From the NCBI RefSeq assembly GCF_004614165.1, contig NZ_SPVG01000265.1:1-64000 (forward strand): DNA of 64,000 nucleotides, given 5' to 3'. This stretch comes from Duganella callida. GTDB taxonomy: Bacteria; Pseudomonadota; Gammaproteobacteria; Burkholderiales; Burkholderiaceae_D. This document shows, one piece after another, positions 19,881-29,400 of the stretch. The notes beneath the pieces were generated by a model. The model did not search any database, was not told the origin of the DNA, and saw nothing but the letters and a program-made list of their open reading frames with translations. The stretch's first letter is position 1. Each line of letters opens with the position of its first letter. Position numbers and translations under genes: made by a program.

Positions 19881-21365
19881 TTAGCTGGTCGACTTCGGAA
19901 GCTCCGCGACCAGACGGAGTGAAACGGACAATTCATCGAGCTGGAAGTGCGGCCGCAGGAAGGACACGGCACGGTACACGCCCGGCCGCCCCGCCACCTC
20001 GTGCACCTGGACCGAGGCCTCGCGCAGCGGGAACTGCGCCTTCTGGTCCTGGCTGGCGTTATCGTCCAGCAGCACGTACTTCATCAGCCAGCGGTTGAGG
20101 AAGTCCTCGACATTCGACGCGGACGCGAAGCTGCCGACCTTGTCGCGCATCATCGCCTTCATGTAATGGGCGATGCGCGAGACCGCGAAGATGTATTGCA
20201 GCTGCGACGACAGCACCGCGTTGGCGTTGGCCGCCTCCGAGTTGTACTTGCGCGCCTTCTGCGCCGACTGCGCGCCGAAGAAGGCGGCATAGGCGGTGTT
20301 CTTGCAATGGACCAGCGAGATGAAACCAAGGTCGCTCAGTTCCTTCTCGCGGCGGTCGGTGATCGCCACCTCGGTCGGGCACTTGAGCGCCACTTCGCCC
20401 TCATCGGTCTTGAAGGTGTGCGTCGGCAGGTCGTCCACCAGGCCGCCGCCCTCGACGCCACGGATCGCCGCGCACCAGCCATAGTCCTCGAAGGCGCGCG
20501 TCAGCTTGGCGCCGAAGGCATAAGCGGCGTTGCACCACAGGTACTTGTGATGGTCGGTGCCGTCCACCTCCTCGACAAAATTGAAGCCGTCGACGTGCGT
20601 GCCGTCGACCGGGTTGAATGGCAGGCGGCCGAGGAAACGCGGCAGCGTCAGGCCAACGTAGCGCGAATCCTCCGATTCGCGGAATGCCTTCCACTTGGCG
20701 TATTCCACCGTGTCGAACACTTTGGAGAGATCACGCGGCCTGGCCAGATCGCCGTAACTTTCCAGCCCGAACAGCTCGGGCGAGGCGGCGCTGATGAAGG
20801 GCGCATGCGCGGCCGCCGCCACGTGCGACATCTGCTCGATGAAGTACATGTCCTCGGGCTGGCGCGAAATTTCGAAATCACCCAGCAGCGCCGCGTACGG
20901 CGCGCCGCCAAAAGTGCCGAATTCCTCTTCGTAGATCTTTTTGAACATGGTACTCTGGTCAAATTCCAGCGCGGTCTGGAAGTCTTTCACCAGTTCGCGC
21001 TTGGTGGCATTCAGCATGCGGATTTTCAGTCCCTGTCCGGTGGCCGAGTTTTTCACCAGGTAGTGCAGGCCGGTCCAGCTCTGCTCCAGCTTCTGGAACG
21101 CCGGAGCGTGCATGATGGCGCTGAGCTGACCAGAGATCAATTGGTCCAGCTCCGCCACACGCGCATCGAGCGTGGCCGACAGGTTGTTGGACACCACCAC
21201 CGCGCCATCCATCACCTGCCGCACCAGTTCGGAGATGATGTCCCGGGCGCGCGCGTGTTCCGCGCTGGACTTGGCCACCTTGCTTTGTTCGACGATCTGG
21301 TCCAGCAGGCTGGCGCCCCCGGCGGCCGGCGCGGTCTGCTGCAGCTGATTCAGTTGTGCGGACAT
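19881..21365 (-). CDS. tssC: T6SS contractile sheath large subunit TssC
   Basis: This 494-residue sheath protein has the conserved WTGLHYLVKNSATGQGLKIR, GRLPFNPVDGTHVDGFNF, WCNAAYAF and C-terminal RPHFQLDELSVSLRLVAELP segments. It forms heterodimers with TssB that build the contractile sheath. The start is 1 nt beyond the tssB stop. Confidence 0.96.
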   Translation of the reverse strand: MSAQLNQLQQTAPAAGGASLLDQIVEQSKVAKSSAEHARARDIISELVRQVMDGAVVVSNNLSATLDARVAELDQLISGQLSAIMHAPAFQKLEQSWTGLHYLVKNSATGQGLKIRMLNATKRELVKDFQTALEFDQSTMFKKIYEEEFGTFGGAPYAALLGDFEISRQPEDMYFIEQMSHVAAAAHAPFISAASPELFGLESYGDLARPRDLSKVFDTVEYAKWKAFRESEDSRYVGLTLPRFLGRLPFNPVDGTHVDGFNFVEEVDGTDHHKYLWCNAAYAFGAKLTRAFEDYGWCAAIRGVEGGGLVDDLPTHTFKTDEGEVALKCPTEVAITDRREKELSDLGFISLVHCKNTAYAAFFGAQSAQKARKYNSEAANANAVLSSQLQYIFAVSRIAHYMKAMMRDKVGSFASASNVEDFLNRWLMKYVLLDDNASQDQKAQFPLREASVQVHEVAGRPGVYRAVSFLRPHFQLDELSVSLRLVAELPKSTS

Positions 21366-21366
21366 C

Positions 21367-21867
21367 TCAGTTCTCCCGGGGCGCCTGCAGGCTGGCCAGT
21401 TTGTCGGTGTTGTTCAGCACATCGCTGAGAATGTCTTCCAGCTTGTCGTTGCCGGCCAGCTTGTTGCGCAGGTCGGCCAGCTTGCTGCGCGCTTCCAGCA
21501 GCCGGGCCAGCGGTTCCACCTGCCGCACCACCGACTCCGGCCGGAAATCGTCCATGCCCCTGAAATGCAGCTCGACGTTGAAGCTGGTGTCCTTGTCGCC
21601 CAGATGATTCGGCACCTGGAAGCGCGCCACCGGTTCGACGCCGCTCATCACTTCGTCGAAGTTGTCGCTGTCGATGCTGACGAACTTGCGGTCCTTGAGG
21701 CGTTTCTTGTCCGCGTCCGGATTGCCGCCGAAGTCGCCGACCACGCCCACCACGAACGGCAACTCCTTGTTTTCCATGGCGTCGCCGATCTCGACGTCGT
21801 ACGTCATCTGCACGCGCGGCGCACGGACCTTGTTGAGACGCTTCTGAATGCTGTCACTATTCGCCAT
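21367..21867 (-). CDS. tssB: T6SS contractile sheath small subunit TssB
   Basis: This 166-residue protein has the typical SIQKRLNKVRAPRVQMTYDVE opening (quoted in part of the family signature), the ELPFVVGVVGDFGG segment and a C-terminal helix for TssC contact. The ribosome site GGAGGG is strong. It is preceded by a TPR lipoprotein gene and followed immediately by tssC. Confidence 0.95.
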   Translation of the reverse strand: MANSDSIQKRLNKVRAPRVQMTYDVEIGDAMENKELPFVVGVVGDFGGNPDADKKRLKDRKFVSIDSDNFDEVMSGVEPVARFQVPNHLGDKDTSFNVELHFRGMDDFRPESVVRQVEPLARLLEARSKLADLRNKLAGNDKLEDILSDVLNNTDKLASLQAPREN

Positions 21868-21876
21868 ACGCCCTCC

Positions 21877-22461
21877 CTATTTCAGGCCGCCGAAGGGATC
21901 GGCGTTGTTGGTCTGATTGTTCCTGAGTGCCGGGCCGCTGGCGGTCTTTTTCGCCGCCGGCGGCGGCGCGACCGGCTTGCGCGCAGTGGTCGGCACCAGC
22001 ACGTCTTCGCCCAGGCTGGTGCGCAGCAGCTTGGCCAGGTCCTGGGCTTCCGAGCGCAGCGAGCCATTCAGGTTGTTCTGCTGGCTCAGATCCGCCAGCG
22101 CCTTGGTCGAAAGACGCAGGCCGCTGACGGCAACGATGCTGTTACCCAGCTTGTCGTTGGGGTCGCGCTGCAACGCCTCCAGCGCGTTGGTGATCGCTTC
22201 GCCATAGCTGGCGCGGTCGAATTTGATCTGCGCCATATGCAGCCAGGGCGTCTTGTCGGTCGGGTAGTTGGCGGCGGCGGTCTTGAGGATGCCTTGCGCC
22301 TTGTCGGTCTGGCCGGTGGACAGCGCGGCGTCGGCGTCGGCCAGGGCGCGGTCCAGCGACGCGGCCGGTTTGTCGGCGCGGACCACGGCGCCGTCGGTGG
22401 CGCAGGCGGACAACAGCAGCAGGCTGGCGGCGCAGCCCATCCAGGTACTTGCAGTGCTCAT
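21877..22461 (-). CDS. T6SS-locus TPR lipoprotein
   Basis: This 194-residue protein has a signal peptide with a lipobox (LLLLSAC, Cys about 20). TPR-like helical repeats follow (LADADAALSTGQTDKAQGIL; PWLHMAQIKFDRASYGEAI), and then a Pro/Lys-rich tail. It is the first gene of the minus-strand sheath operon, behind a strong AGGAG site. It does not resemble TssJ, whose fold is a beta-sandwich. TPR lipoproteins in this position occur in other Burkholderiales T6SS loci, and a role in outer-membrane or envelope attachment is plausible but unproven. Confidence 0.78.
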   Translation of the reverse strand: MSTASTWMGCAASLLLLSACATDGAVVRADKPAASLDRALADADAALSTGQTDKAQGILKTAAANYPTDKTPWLHMAQIKFDRASYGEAITNALEALQRDPNDKLGNSIVAVSGLRLSTKALADLSQQNNLNGSLRSEAQDLAKLLRTSLGEDVLVPTTARKPVAPPPAAKKTASGPALRNNQTNNADPFGGLK

Positions 22462-22634
22462 CGGTTTCTCCTTTTGCGTAACCGTGCGTGAAGATGGCCA
22501 TTATTCATGAATGCTTTTTGCCGAAATTGCGCTTACTCAAGCAGTTGCCTGTTTCCGCTTTGCTTGCGCGGACGCAAACAGCGGCGGGTCCGCTTTCGCT
22601 CTAATGCATGGATGGCGATAACGGGAGAGACAGC

Positions 22635-23978
22635 ATGAGCATTCCGGCGAAGGTGTTGTGGGGTGAAGGACTGTTCCTGCGCCCGCAGCATTTCCAGCAG
22701 CAGGACCGCTATCACGAGGCGCGCCTGCATCACACGGCGATGGCGCTGCAGCCCTACCTGTGGGGCGTGCGCGAGATCCGCTGGGACTTCGATGCGCTCA
22801 AGGCCGGCAAGCTGCGGCTGGAGGCCTTGTCGCTGATTTTTCGCGACGGCGAAATCATCGATGCGCCGGCCAGCGCGCCGCTGCCGGCGGCGGTGGACCT
22901 GACGCGCATTCCGCCCAACGTGCCGACGCTGACCTGGCATGCGGCGCTGCCGTCGCTGGCCGCGAGCGGCAACACGGCAATGCATGGCGACGCCTCCGCC
23001 GCCGCGCGTTACGGCCAGTCCAGCCGCGATACGGCCGACATGTACACGCAGGCCGCCGGCACGGACGTGGCCTTCCTGAATGGCGCGGTGCGGCTGATGT
23101 CCGACCTGGAGCCGCTGGGCGCCTTCGAATGCGTGCCGCTGATACGGCTGCGGCGCGTGGTCACCGGCGGCTTCGAGCCCGATCCCGCCTTCGTGCCGCC
23201 ATCGCTGTCGGTCGCCGCCGCGCCGGCGCTGCAATCGACGCTGCACCGGCTGCTGGATGCGCTGCAGGCCAAGGTGCAGTCGCTGCAGGGGCATATGCGT
23301 GAGCCCAGCCGCAACGTGATCGAATTCCGCTCCGGCGACGTTTCTTCGTTCTGGCTGCTGCACACGGTGAGCACCTCGGCGGCGGCGCTGATGCATTACG
23401 TGCGCAATCCGGACCTGCATCCGGAACGCCTGTTCGAAGCGCTGCTCGCGCTGGCGGGCGCGATGATGACCTATTCGAAGCAGTACGCGCTGATCGATCT
23501 GCCGGGCTATCAGCACGACGATCCGGCGCCCTGCTTCTCCACGCTGGACGGCATCATCCGCGACCTGCTCGACACCGTGATCTCGACCAGGTATTTCGCC
23601 ATCGCGCTCACCGAGGACAAGCCGAGCTACTACCTGGGCAAGCTCGATTCGGGCAAGATCGACCAGCGCACCACGCTGTATCTGGCCGTCGGCGCCGCGC
23701 TGCCGGCGCTGGAGCTGGTGGAAGTGGTGCCGCTGCGGGTCAAGGTCGGCGCCCCGGACGACGTTGAAAAATGCGTGCTATCGGCCATGCCGGGCGTGAA
23801 GTTGACGCACGCGCCGCAGGTGCCGGCGGCGATTCCGGTGCAGCCGGACACCTACTATTTCGCACTGGAGGGCAAAGGTATGCTGTATGAGCAGATGCTG
23901 AAAGCGCAGTCGATTTCGATCTACGTACCGGCCGGGATCAAGGACCTGCGCCTCAACCTGATCGCGGTGACGGCATGA
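22635..23978 (+). CDS. tssK: T6SS baseplate protein TssK
   Basis: This 447-residue protein shows the hallmark VLWGEGLFLRPQHFQQQDRY at its start. It connects the baseplate wedge to the TssL/TssM membrane complex. The ATG at 22635 is preceded by GGGAGAGA; an upstream in-frame start at 22608 would add residues outside the family. It is divergent from the sheath operon with a 173-bp shared upstream region and overlaps tssL by 4 bp. Confidence 0.95.
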   Translation: MSIPAKVLWGEGLFLRPQHFQQQDRYHEARLHHTAMALQPYLWGVREIRWDFDALKAGKLRLEALSLIFRDGEIIDAPASAPLPAAVDLTRIPPNVPTLTWHAALPSLAASGNTAMHGDASAAARYGQSSRDTADMYTQAAGTDVAFLNGAVRLMSDLEPLGAFECVPLIRLRRVVTGGFEPDPAFVPPSLSVAAAPALQSTLHRLLDALQAKVQSLQGHMREPSRNVIEFRSGDVSSFWLLHTVSTSAAALMHYVRNPDLHPERLFEALLALAGAMMTYSKQYALIDLPGYQHDDPAPCFSTLDGIIRDLLDTVISTRYFAIALTEDKPSYYLGKLDSGKIDQRTTLYLAVGAALPALELVEVVPLRVKVGAPDDVEKCVLSAMPGVKLTHAPQVPAAIPVQPDTYYFALEGKGMLYEQMLKAQSISIYVPAGIKDLRLNLIAVTA

Positions 23979-24757
23979 CGCCGCACGTCGAACGCCGCGC
24001 CATTCCGACGCTGATGGGCGGTCAGCGCAAGCAGATCCAGCCCGGCTACGGCCACGTGCAGACCCTGCTCGATCTGCTGCAGGAAGGCTTTTACCTGCTG
24101 TTCATGCTGAAGAACGGCAGCACGCCGCCGGGCGAAGCGGCGTTCCTGGACCACATCACCGCGTTCCTCGCCGATTTCGACAGCGAGGCACGCAAGCTGC
24201 GGGCGCAAGGCGAAGATATCGACGCTGCCAAATACGCCTTTTGCGCGGCACTGGACGAGATCATTCTGGCCTCGCCGTTCCCGATGCGCTTCGCCTGGGA
24301 GCGGCGCCCGCTGCAGTTGGTGATCTTCGGCGACCAGTTGGCCGGAGAGCACTTCTTCGACCGACTCGAAGCGCTGCGCAGCGCGGGCGGCGCGCGGCTG
24401 CCGGCGCTGCAGGTGTTTCATATGTGCCTGCTGATCGGCTTCCGCGGCAAATACGCGCTCGACGCCAGCGACAAGCTGGCCTACCTGACCGCGCGCCTGG
24501 GCGAGGAAATCGCCCACATGCAGGGCAAAAGCAAAGGCTTTGCGCCGCAGGCGGAGCGGCCGGACCAGATTGTCCACAAATTGCGCAGCAATGCGCCGTT
24601 GTGGGCGGTGTCCGCCGTGTTCGCGGCGATCGCCCTGACCGCGTACGTCGCGCTGGAAGCGTCGCTGGCGCACACCACGCAGGACTCGCTGGCGGCCTAC
24701 GCCGACCTGGTGAAACTGGCGCCCCGGCCGGCCTACGTGACCATCACCCTGCCCTGA
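23975..24757 (+). CDS. tssL: T6SS inner-membrane protein TssL (DotU)
   Basis: This 260-residue protein has the DotU cytoplasmic helical domain (AALDEIILASPF, VFHMCLLIGFRGKY) and a single C-terminal membrane helix (about 207-227). It has no fused peptidoglycan-binding domain. The adjacent convergent gene encodes a separate OmpA-like protein that may supply that function. The stop codons of the two genes are directly adjacent within TGATCA. Confidence 0.93.
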   Translation: MTPHVERRAIPTLMGGQRKQIQPGYGHVQTLLDLLQEGFYLLFMLKNGSTPPGEAAFLDHITAFLADFDSEARKLRAQGEDIDAAKYAFCAALDEIILASPFPMRFAWERRPLQLVIFGDQLAGEHFFDRLEALRSAGGARLPALQVFHMCLLIGFRGKYALDASDKLAYLTARLGEEIAHMQGKSKGFAPQAERPDQIVHKLRSNAPLWAVSAVFAAIALTAYVALEASLAHTTQDSLAAYADLVKLAPRPAYVTITLP

Positions 24758-25507
24758 TCAGTCGGCGACGCGGAATTCGATGCGCCGGTTGCGGGCGCGC
24801 CCATCGGCGCTGGTGTTGTCCGCCACGGGACGGTCCGGCCCCTGGCCCGATACCGTGATCATCTCCTGGTTGATGCCCCTGGCCGACAGGTAGCTGCGCA
24901 CCGCCTCCGCGCGCGCCTGGCTCAGCGCCAGATTGCTGTCGCGCAGGCCGACATTGTCGGTGTGGCCGATCACCTCCACCTTCTTGCCCTTGACCTTCTG
25001 TAGCGCCGCCGCCATCTCGTCGAGAATCGCCTGGCCGGACGGCGTCAGCGTCGCCTTGCCGCTGTCAAATTCGATGATGCGCCTGGCCAGCGTGGCGTCC
25101 AGCAGGTTCTGCTCGGCGGCGCTCACGCGCAAGCCGTTGTTGACCGTGTAGCTGGGATTCAGACTGGTGGCGATATCGCTGGCGATCTGCTGCCGTTGTG
25201 CTTCGTTGGCCACTTCGCCGCGCACGGTGACGTTGGTGCCGTCGATCTTCAGCTCCCCTTTGCTGATCAGCTTCAGGTTGGGACCGATCAGCCTTTGCAC
25301 ATAGCCATTCCAGTTGGGCGGCAGCGACACCTGGGCGATGGACAGCTGGTCAACCACGCGCCCGGCGCCGTACAGCGCGCGCAGCTGCGCCAGCAGCGCG
25401 GCCTTGCTGGCCTCATCGGGGACGCCGCCGGTCACCACGATCTGGCCCGGCGCCTGCGCGGCGGCAGCGGTGGCGATCAGCATCAGGGAAAAGAACAGAT
25501 GGCGCAT
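24758..25507 (-). CDS. OmpA-domain periplasmic protein (TagL-like)
   Basis: This 249-residue protein has a signal peptide (cleavage near AAAAQA), a central region with two BON-like or repeat segments (ISKGELKIDGTNVTVRGEVAN), and a C-terminal OmpA peptidoglycan-binding domain (IEFDSGKATLTPSG ... GHTDNVG ... RARNRRIEFRV). In this locus it probably anchors the TssL/TssM complex to peptidoglycan in trans. It follows tagF by 11 bp in the same direction. Confidence 0.87.
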   Translation of the reverse strand: MRHLFFSLMLIATAAAAQAPGQIVVTGGVPDEASKAALLAQLRALYGAGRVVDQLSIAQVSLPPNWNGYVQRLIGPNLKLISKGELKIDGTNVTVRGEVANEAQRQQIASDIATSLNPSYTVNNGLRVSAAEQNLLDATLARRIIEFDSGKATLTPSGQAILDEMAAALQKVKGKKVEVIGHTDNVGLRDSNLALSQARAEAVRSYLSARGINQEMITVSGQGPDRPVADNTSADGRARNRRIEFRVAD

Positions 25508-25518
25508 GGCGGGCTCCT

Positions 25519-26487
25519 TCAGACAAAGGTTTCATGGAACAGCGCCTGCACCGATCGCAGCGACAGCTGTCCCTGTTCGAGATAGGCCGACAGCTGCTGC
25601 ACGCGCGCATCGCCGGCGGTCAGCTCATCGACCCAGCCGGCGTAATCGAAGCTGACCTGGTGCTCGGCCGCGCATTGCGGGTCAATGATGGCGGCCAGCG
25701 TTTCCGGCGCGGCGCCGCCGAAGCCGATCACCAGCGACGGCTGGTCGCGCAGGTCGGCAAAAAACAGGCTCAGTTCAAAATCGGCCTGGCTCAGGAACGG
25801 CACGATCAGATGCAGCCAGAACGCCGCCACCAGGTAGCGCTGGCGCGCCGCCTGCGGCAGCGGCAGCACCAGGCTCTTGTCCAGCCGCTCGGCGCCGCTG
25901 CGGCGCACCGGCTGCAGCAGCAGGCCGACCGCCAGGATGGTGCGGCGCACGCCGGCGCGCGGCAGCATCGCCTCCAGCGCACCAACGTTGTGGCGGTCCA
26001 GGAAGTCGACGAACGCCTGCCCATGCGCCGCCTCCCCCGGACTGACTTCGACACGGGCGGCGGCCAGACCATGCAACGCCGTGTTGGGTTCGTCCGCGCC
26101 CAGCACGTCGGCGGTCAGGCCGTCCAGTTCATGCCACAGCGGCGCCAGCACCAGCGGGCTGCAGGGCACAAACGCGGCCGCATCGTCCACCTCGATCGCG
26201 CTCATCGCCAGAAACGGGTAGCGGCGCTGCGACAAGTCGCTGCTCGGCGACAGGTGCCCGGCAATGGCGCGCCGGCTGCGGGTGCCGACGAAGGCGAAGT
26301 GCAGCGGCTGCAAGGCGTCGTAGTTGAGCTTCCAGCGCGGCTCCGCGCTCACCATGTTCATCACGTCGGCCAGCCAGTCGTCCAGCAGGCTGGCCAGGGC
26401 CAGGTTGTCGACCGCCTTGACGAAGTCGCTGCGCGCCGGCAGCTTGCCGAAGTAGCCGATGCGCGCCGATTGCGGGCCGCGCTTCAT
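25519..26487 (-). CDS. tagF: T6SS-associated protein TagF
   Basis: This 322-residue protein has the TagF/BMA_A0400-type N-terminus (RIGYFGKLPARSDFVK) and the RRYPFLAMSAIEV segment. TagF proteins are post-translational repressors of T6SS firing in Pseudomonas. The companion kinase and phosphatase (ppkA, pppA) are not in the window. The start at 26487 overlaps the tssM stop by ATGA; longer frames upstream are tssM shadow. Confidence 0.9.
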   Translation of the reverse strand: MKRGPQSARIGYFGKLPARSDFVKAVDNLALASLLDDWLADVMNMVSAEPRWKLNYDALQPLHFAFVGTRSRRAIAGHLSPSSDLSQRRYPFLAMSAIEVDDAAAFVPCSPLVLAPLWHELDGLTADVLGADEPNTALHGLAAARVEVSPGEAAHGQAFVDFLDRHNVGALEAMLPRAGVRRTILAVGLLLQPVRRSGAERLDKSLVLPLPQAARQRYLVAAFWLHLIVPFLSQADFELSLFFADLRDQPSLVIGFGGAAPETLAAIIDPQCAAEHQVSFDYAGWVDELTAGDARVQQLSAYLEQGQLSLRSVQALFHETFV

Positions 26488-29400
26488 TGCACCACTCCCG
26501 CCGGCGCGACGGCCACCGCCGTCGGTATCGCGCCGGGACGGATCGCCGGCAGCGCCGGTGACGACACGGTGGCCGGCGCGCCGACAACCGTCTCCGGCAG
26601 CCGCAGGCCGCGATAGCCCTGCTCCTGCGGCGCTTCCGCGCTGCTGACGATCTTCAGCCCCATCGCCACCGTGATCGCGCCGCTGGTCCAGCGCAGTTCG
26701 AACACGCCGCCGTCGCGCTTTTGCTTGGCCGCCGCGTCGATCATGCGTTTCAGGCCGAACTGGCCCGGTTCGTTGAACACGTCGACGTTGCGGCCGTCCA
26801 GCGCCACCGCCGTGATGCGCGCGCCCGGTACGCCCTGCGGACTCGGATGCACCATGCTGGCCCACTGCGCCGGCGTGTTCCGGTAGCGCAGCTGCTGGCC
26901 GTCGATCTCCACCGTGTATTCCAGCGTTGCCGGCGACGGCATGGGCTGGATCTGGAAGATGGTCTGCGCGCCGCCCGGCGGCGCCACCCCGCCGGCGCCC
27001 ACCGGCGCGATCCACGACGAAAAGCGCGCCACCGTCTGCGGCGACAGCGTGATGCCCATATCGGCCCAGGTGCGCGGCGCCAGCACGTCGCCCCGGCGCA
27101 CAACCAGCGACCCCATGGCGCTGTTGGCAAATTTGGCGATCAGACCGTCCGGGCCGAAGAACTGGGCGATTTCGGCGCCGGATGCCTCGACGTGCGCACT
27201 CGGCTCGAACGGATATTTGCTGGCCAGCGACTGCTGGAACGGTTCGTAGACCTGCGCCAGCCAGGTCTTGTTGATCTCCGCCTCCACCGGCGCGATCAGC
27301 ACGGCGAAGGTCTGCATCAGCGGCCGCACCAGGATGGGCCGGATAGCCTGCTTCTGCGGCTCGCTCATCCCGGTCAGCATCTGCTCGTCGACATAGCGCA
27401 GCACCTCGGCCAGCTCCGAGCCGCTGCCTTCCAGCGTCTGCTGCATGAACTGGCGCGCGCCGGGACCGGGATCGCCCTGGTTCTTGAGCTGATTGAGCCG
27501 GCTGCGCAGCTTGGACAAGGCTTCCAGGTAAGCGCGCATCAGCGAGCCATCGCGGTCGCGCGTGGCCACCAGCCGCGAGATGCCGGCAAATTCACGGCCG
27601 ACCACGCCGGTCGTCTGCTCGGGCAGCTGCAGATTGACATTGATCTGCGCCGGTGCGCGGCCGAGCAGGCTGTATTTGATCCAGTTGATGAAACCCGTCT
27701 GCACCTGCTTCATCTCGGCGTTGGACACCAGCGGCGCATCCCACGAAGTCTGCTCATGGATCGCGTTCAGCAAGCGCGATAAAGGCGACGATTGCGGGTC
27801 GCCCAGTCGATTCATCGCGGTGACGGCGGCGTCGAAGCCATTCAGGTTGGCGATGCTGACGCCCTGTACGAATTTCTGCCATTCGCGCGCGTAATCGGCC
27901 TTGTACAACTCGGTCAGGCCTTTCTGGATTTGTTCGGGACTGCCTTCCAGCGTCAGATCGTCGCGCGCGGCGGTCTTCAGCACCCAGTCGGTACTTTGCA
28001 GTTCTTTATTGGCCGCTTCCCGAAAGGCACCGCGGACGAATTTTTCCCAGGCGTCGCGCGTGTATGCCCCGGGGACCGCGTGGCTGCCGGTGACCAGCGC
28101 CTGATCCTGCTCGCCGACCATGCGCGCCACCGTGGTCGATGGAAAGCGGGTGTTGGCGCGGGCGCGGATGTCGGCGTAGACGCGCTCGCGGGCCGGCATG
28201 CCGCGCACCACGCGGCGCAGGTTGTCGCGCGCCTGGTCCACCAGCGCCAGCTTCAGATCGATGCGCGGCCAGGACGGATCGGCTATCTGCGCCAGATAAA
28301 AGGTCATCAGCTTTTCGGCACTGTGGATCAGCTGTTCGCGCGTCATGGCGCCGCGGTTGTTCTCCAGCCAGGCGCGCCAGTGGCGCGGCAGCTGGTCGTT
28401 CAGATGACTGGCTTCGGCGTGCGATTTATCGGCCAGCATCAGGTAACTCTTCAGCGCATTGTAGGCGTCATCGACATTGGTGGCGGAGGCTTCCTGGAAC
28501 TGCTGGCCGGTGGCAGGTGGCGCGGCGCCGGACGGCTGCAACGCATCGGCATGCGTGTTCATTTCCGCCAGCAGCGTCTCCAGGCTGGCCACCACCGGCA
28601 TCAGCATCACGTTGCGCACGCCGGCGAAATACTCCTCGCGCAGCTTGCGCTCCAGCGCCTCGCCCTGGTAGAGGCCCATGCGCAGCGACCAGGGACGCGC
28701 TTCGCGGTACTTCTCCAGCTGGACCAGGCGGTCCTGGATGATCTCCAGCGCCTCCAGCCGCGATTGCAGGTCGAGCCGCCTGGCCTGCAGCTTGACCACC
28801 TTGTCGAGGTCCGCCTGCACGTTGCTGACCAGCTGCCGGTTGGCCATGTACGACCAGCTCCATCCGCCCAGCGTGGTGCCCAGCAACAGCACCGCGCCGA
28901 AGAACGCCGCATAACGCAGGCGCACCTTGTTCCTGCTGGCGTACTGCGAGACCAGATCCTTGTCTTCGAAGATCACCTTGCGGAACAGATTCAGGAGGAA
29001 GAAGCCGGACTGCCCCGCCGCGGCCATGGGCGCCGCCCCGCTGGCCGTCAGCTCGAAGCGCTTTGCCACGCGCTGCGCCTGTGCGCTGACCGGCATGCCC
29101 TCCTGCAGTGCGCTGGTGAAGTAGAAGCCGCGGAACAGGGGCTTGAACTGGAACGGGTTTTCCTCGAACAGTGTGGCCAGGAAGGCACGCAGCGGCATGC
29201 GGATGGTCGCGAACTCCAGCGGAAAGGTGAACACGCCCGGCTCCATGCGCTGGCGCCGCTGCTGGCTCATGTTGGCGACGCTCAGCGCCTTGAGGCCATC
29301 GCACAATTCATCAAAGGCGTGGTCGAAGAAGGCGATGATCTGCTGGCTGCTGGTCCTGCGCTGGTACGGCATGGTCGCGCCCCACACGCGCTCACGCTCG

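Noticed and set aside
21877..22461. TPR lipoprotein as TssJ
   Set aside because: It has a lipobox, but the mature part is helical TPR-like rather than the beta-sandwich of TssJ, and length and motifs do not fit.
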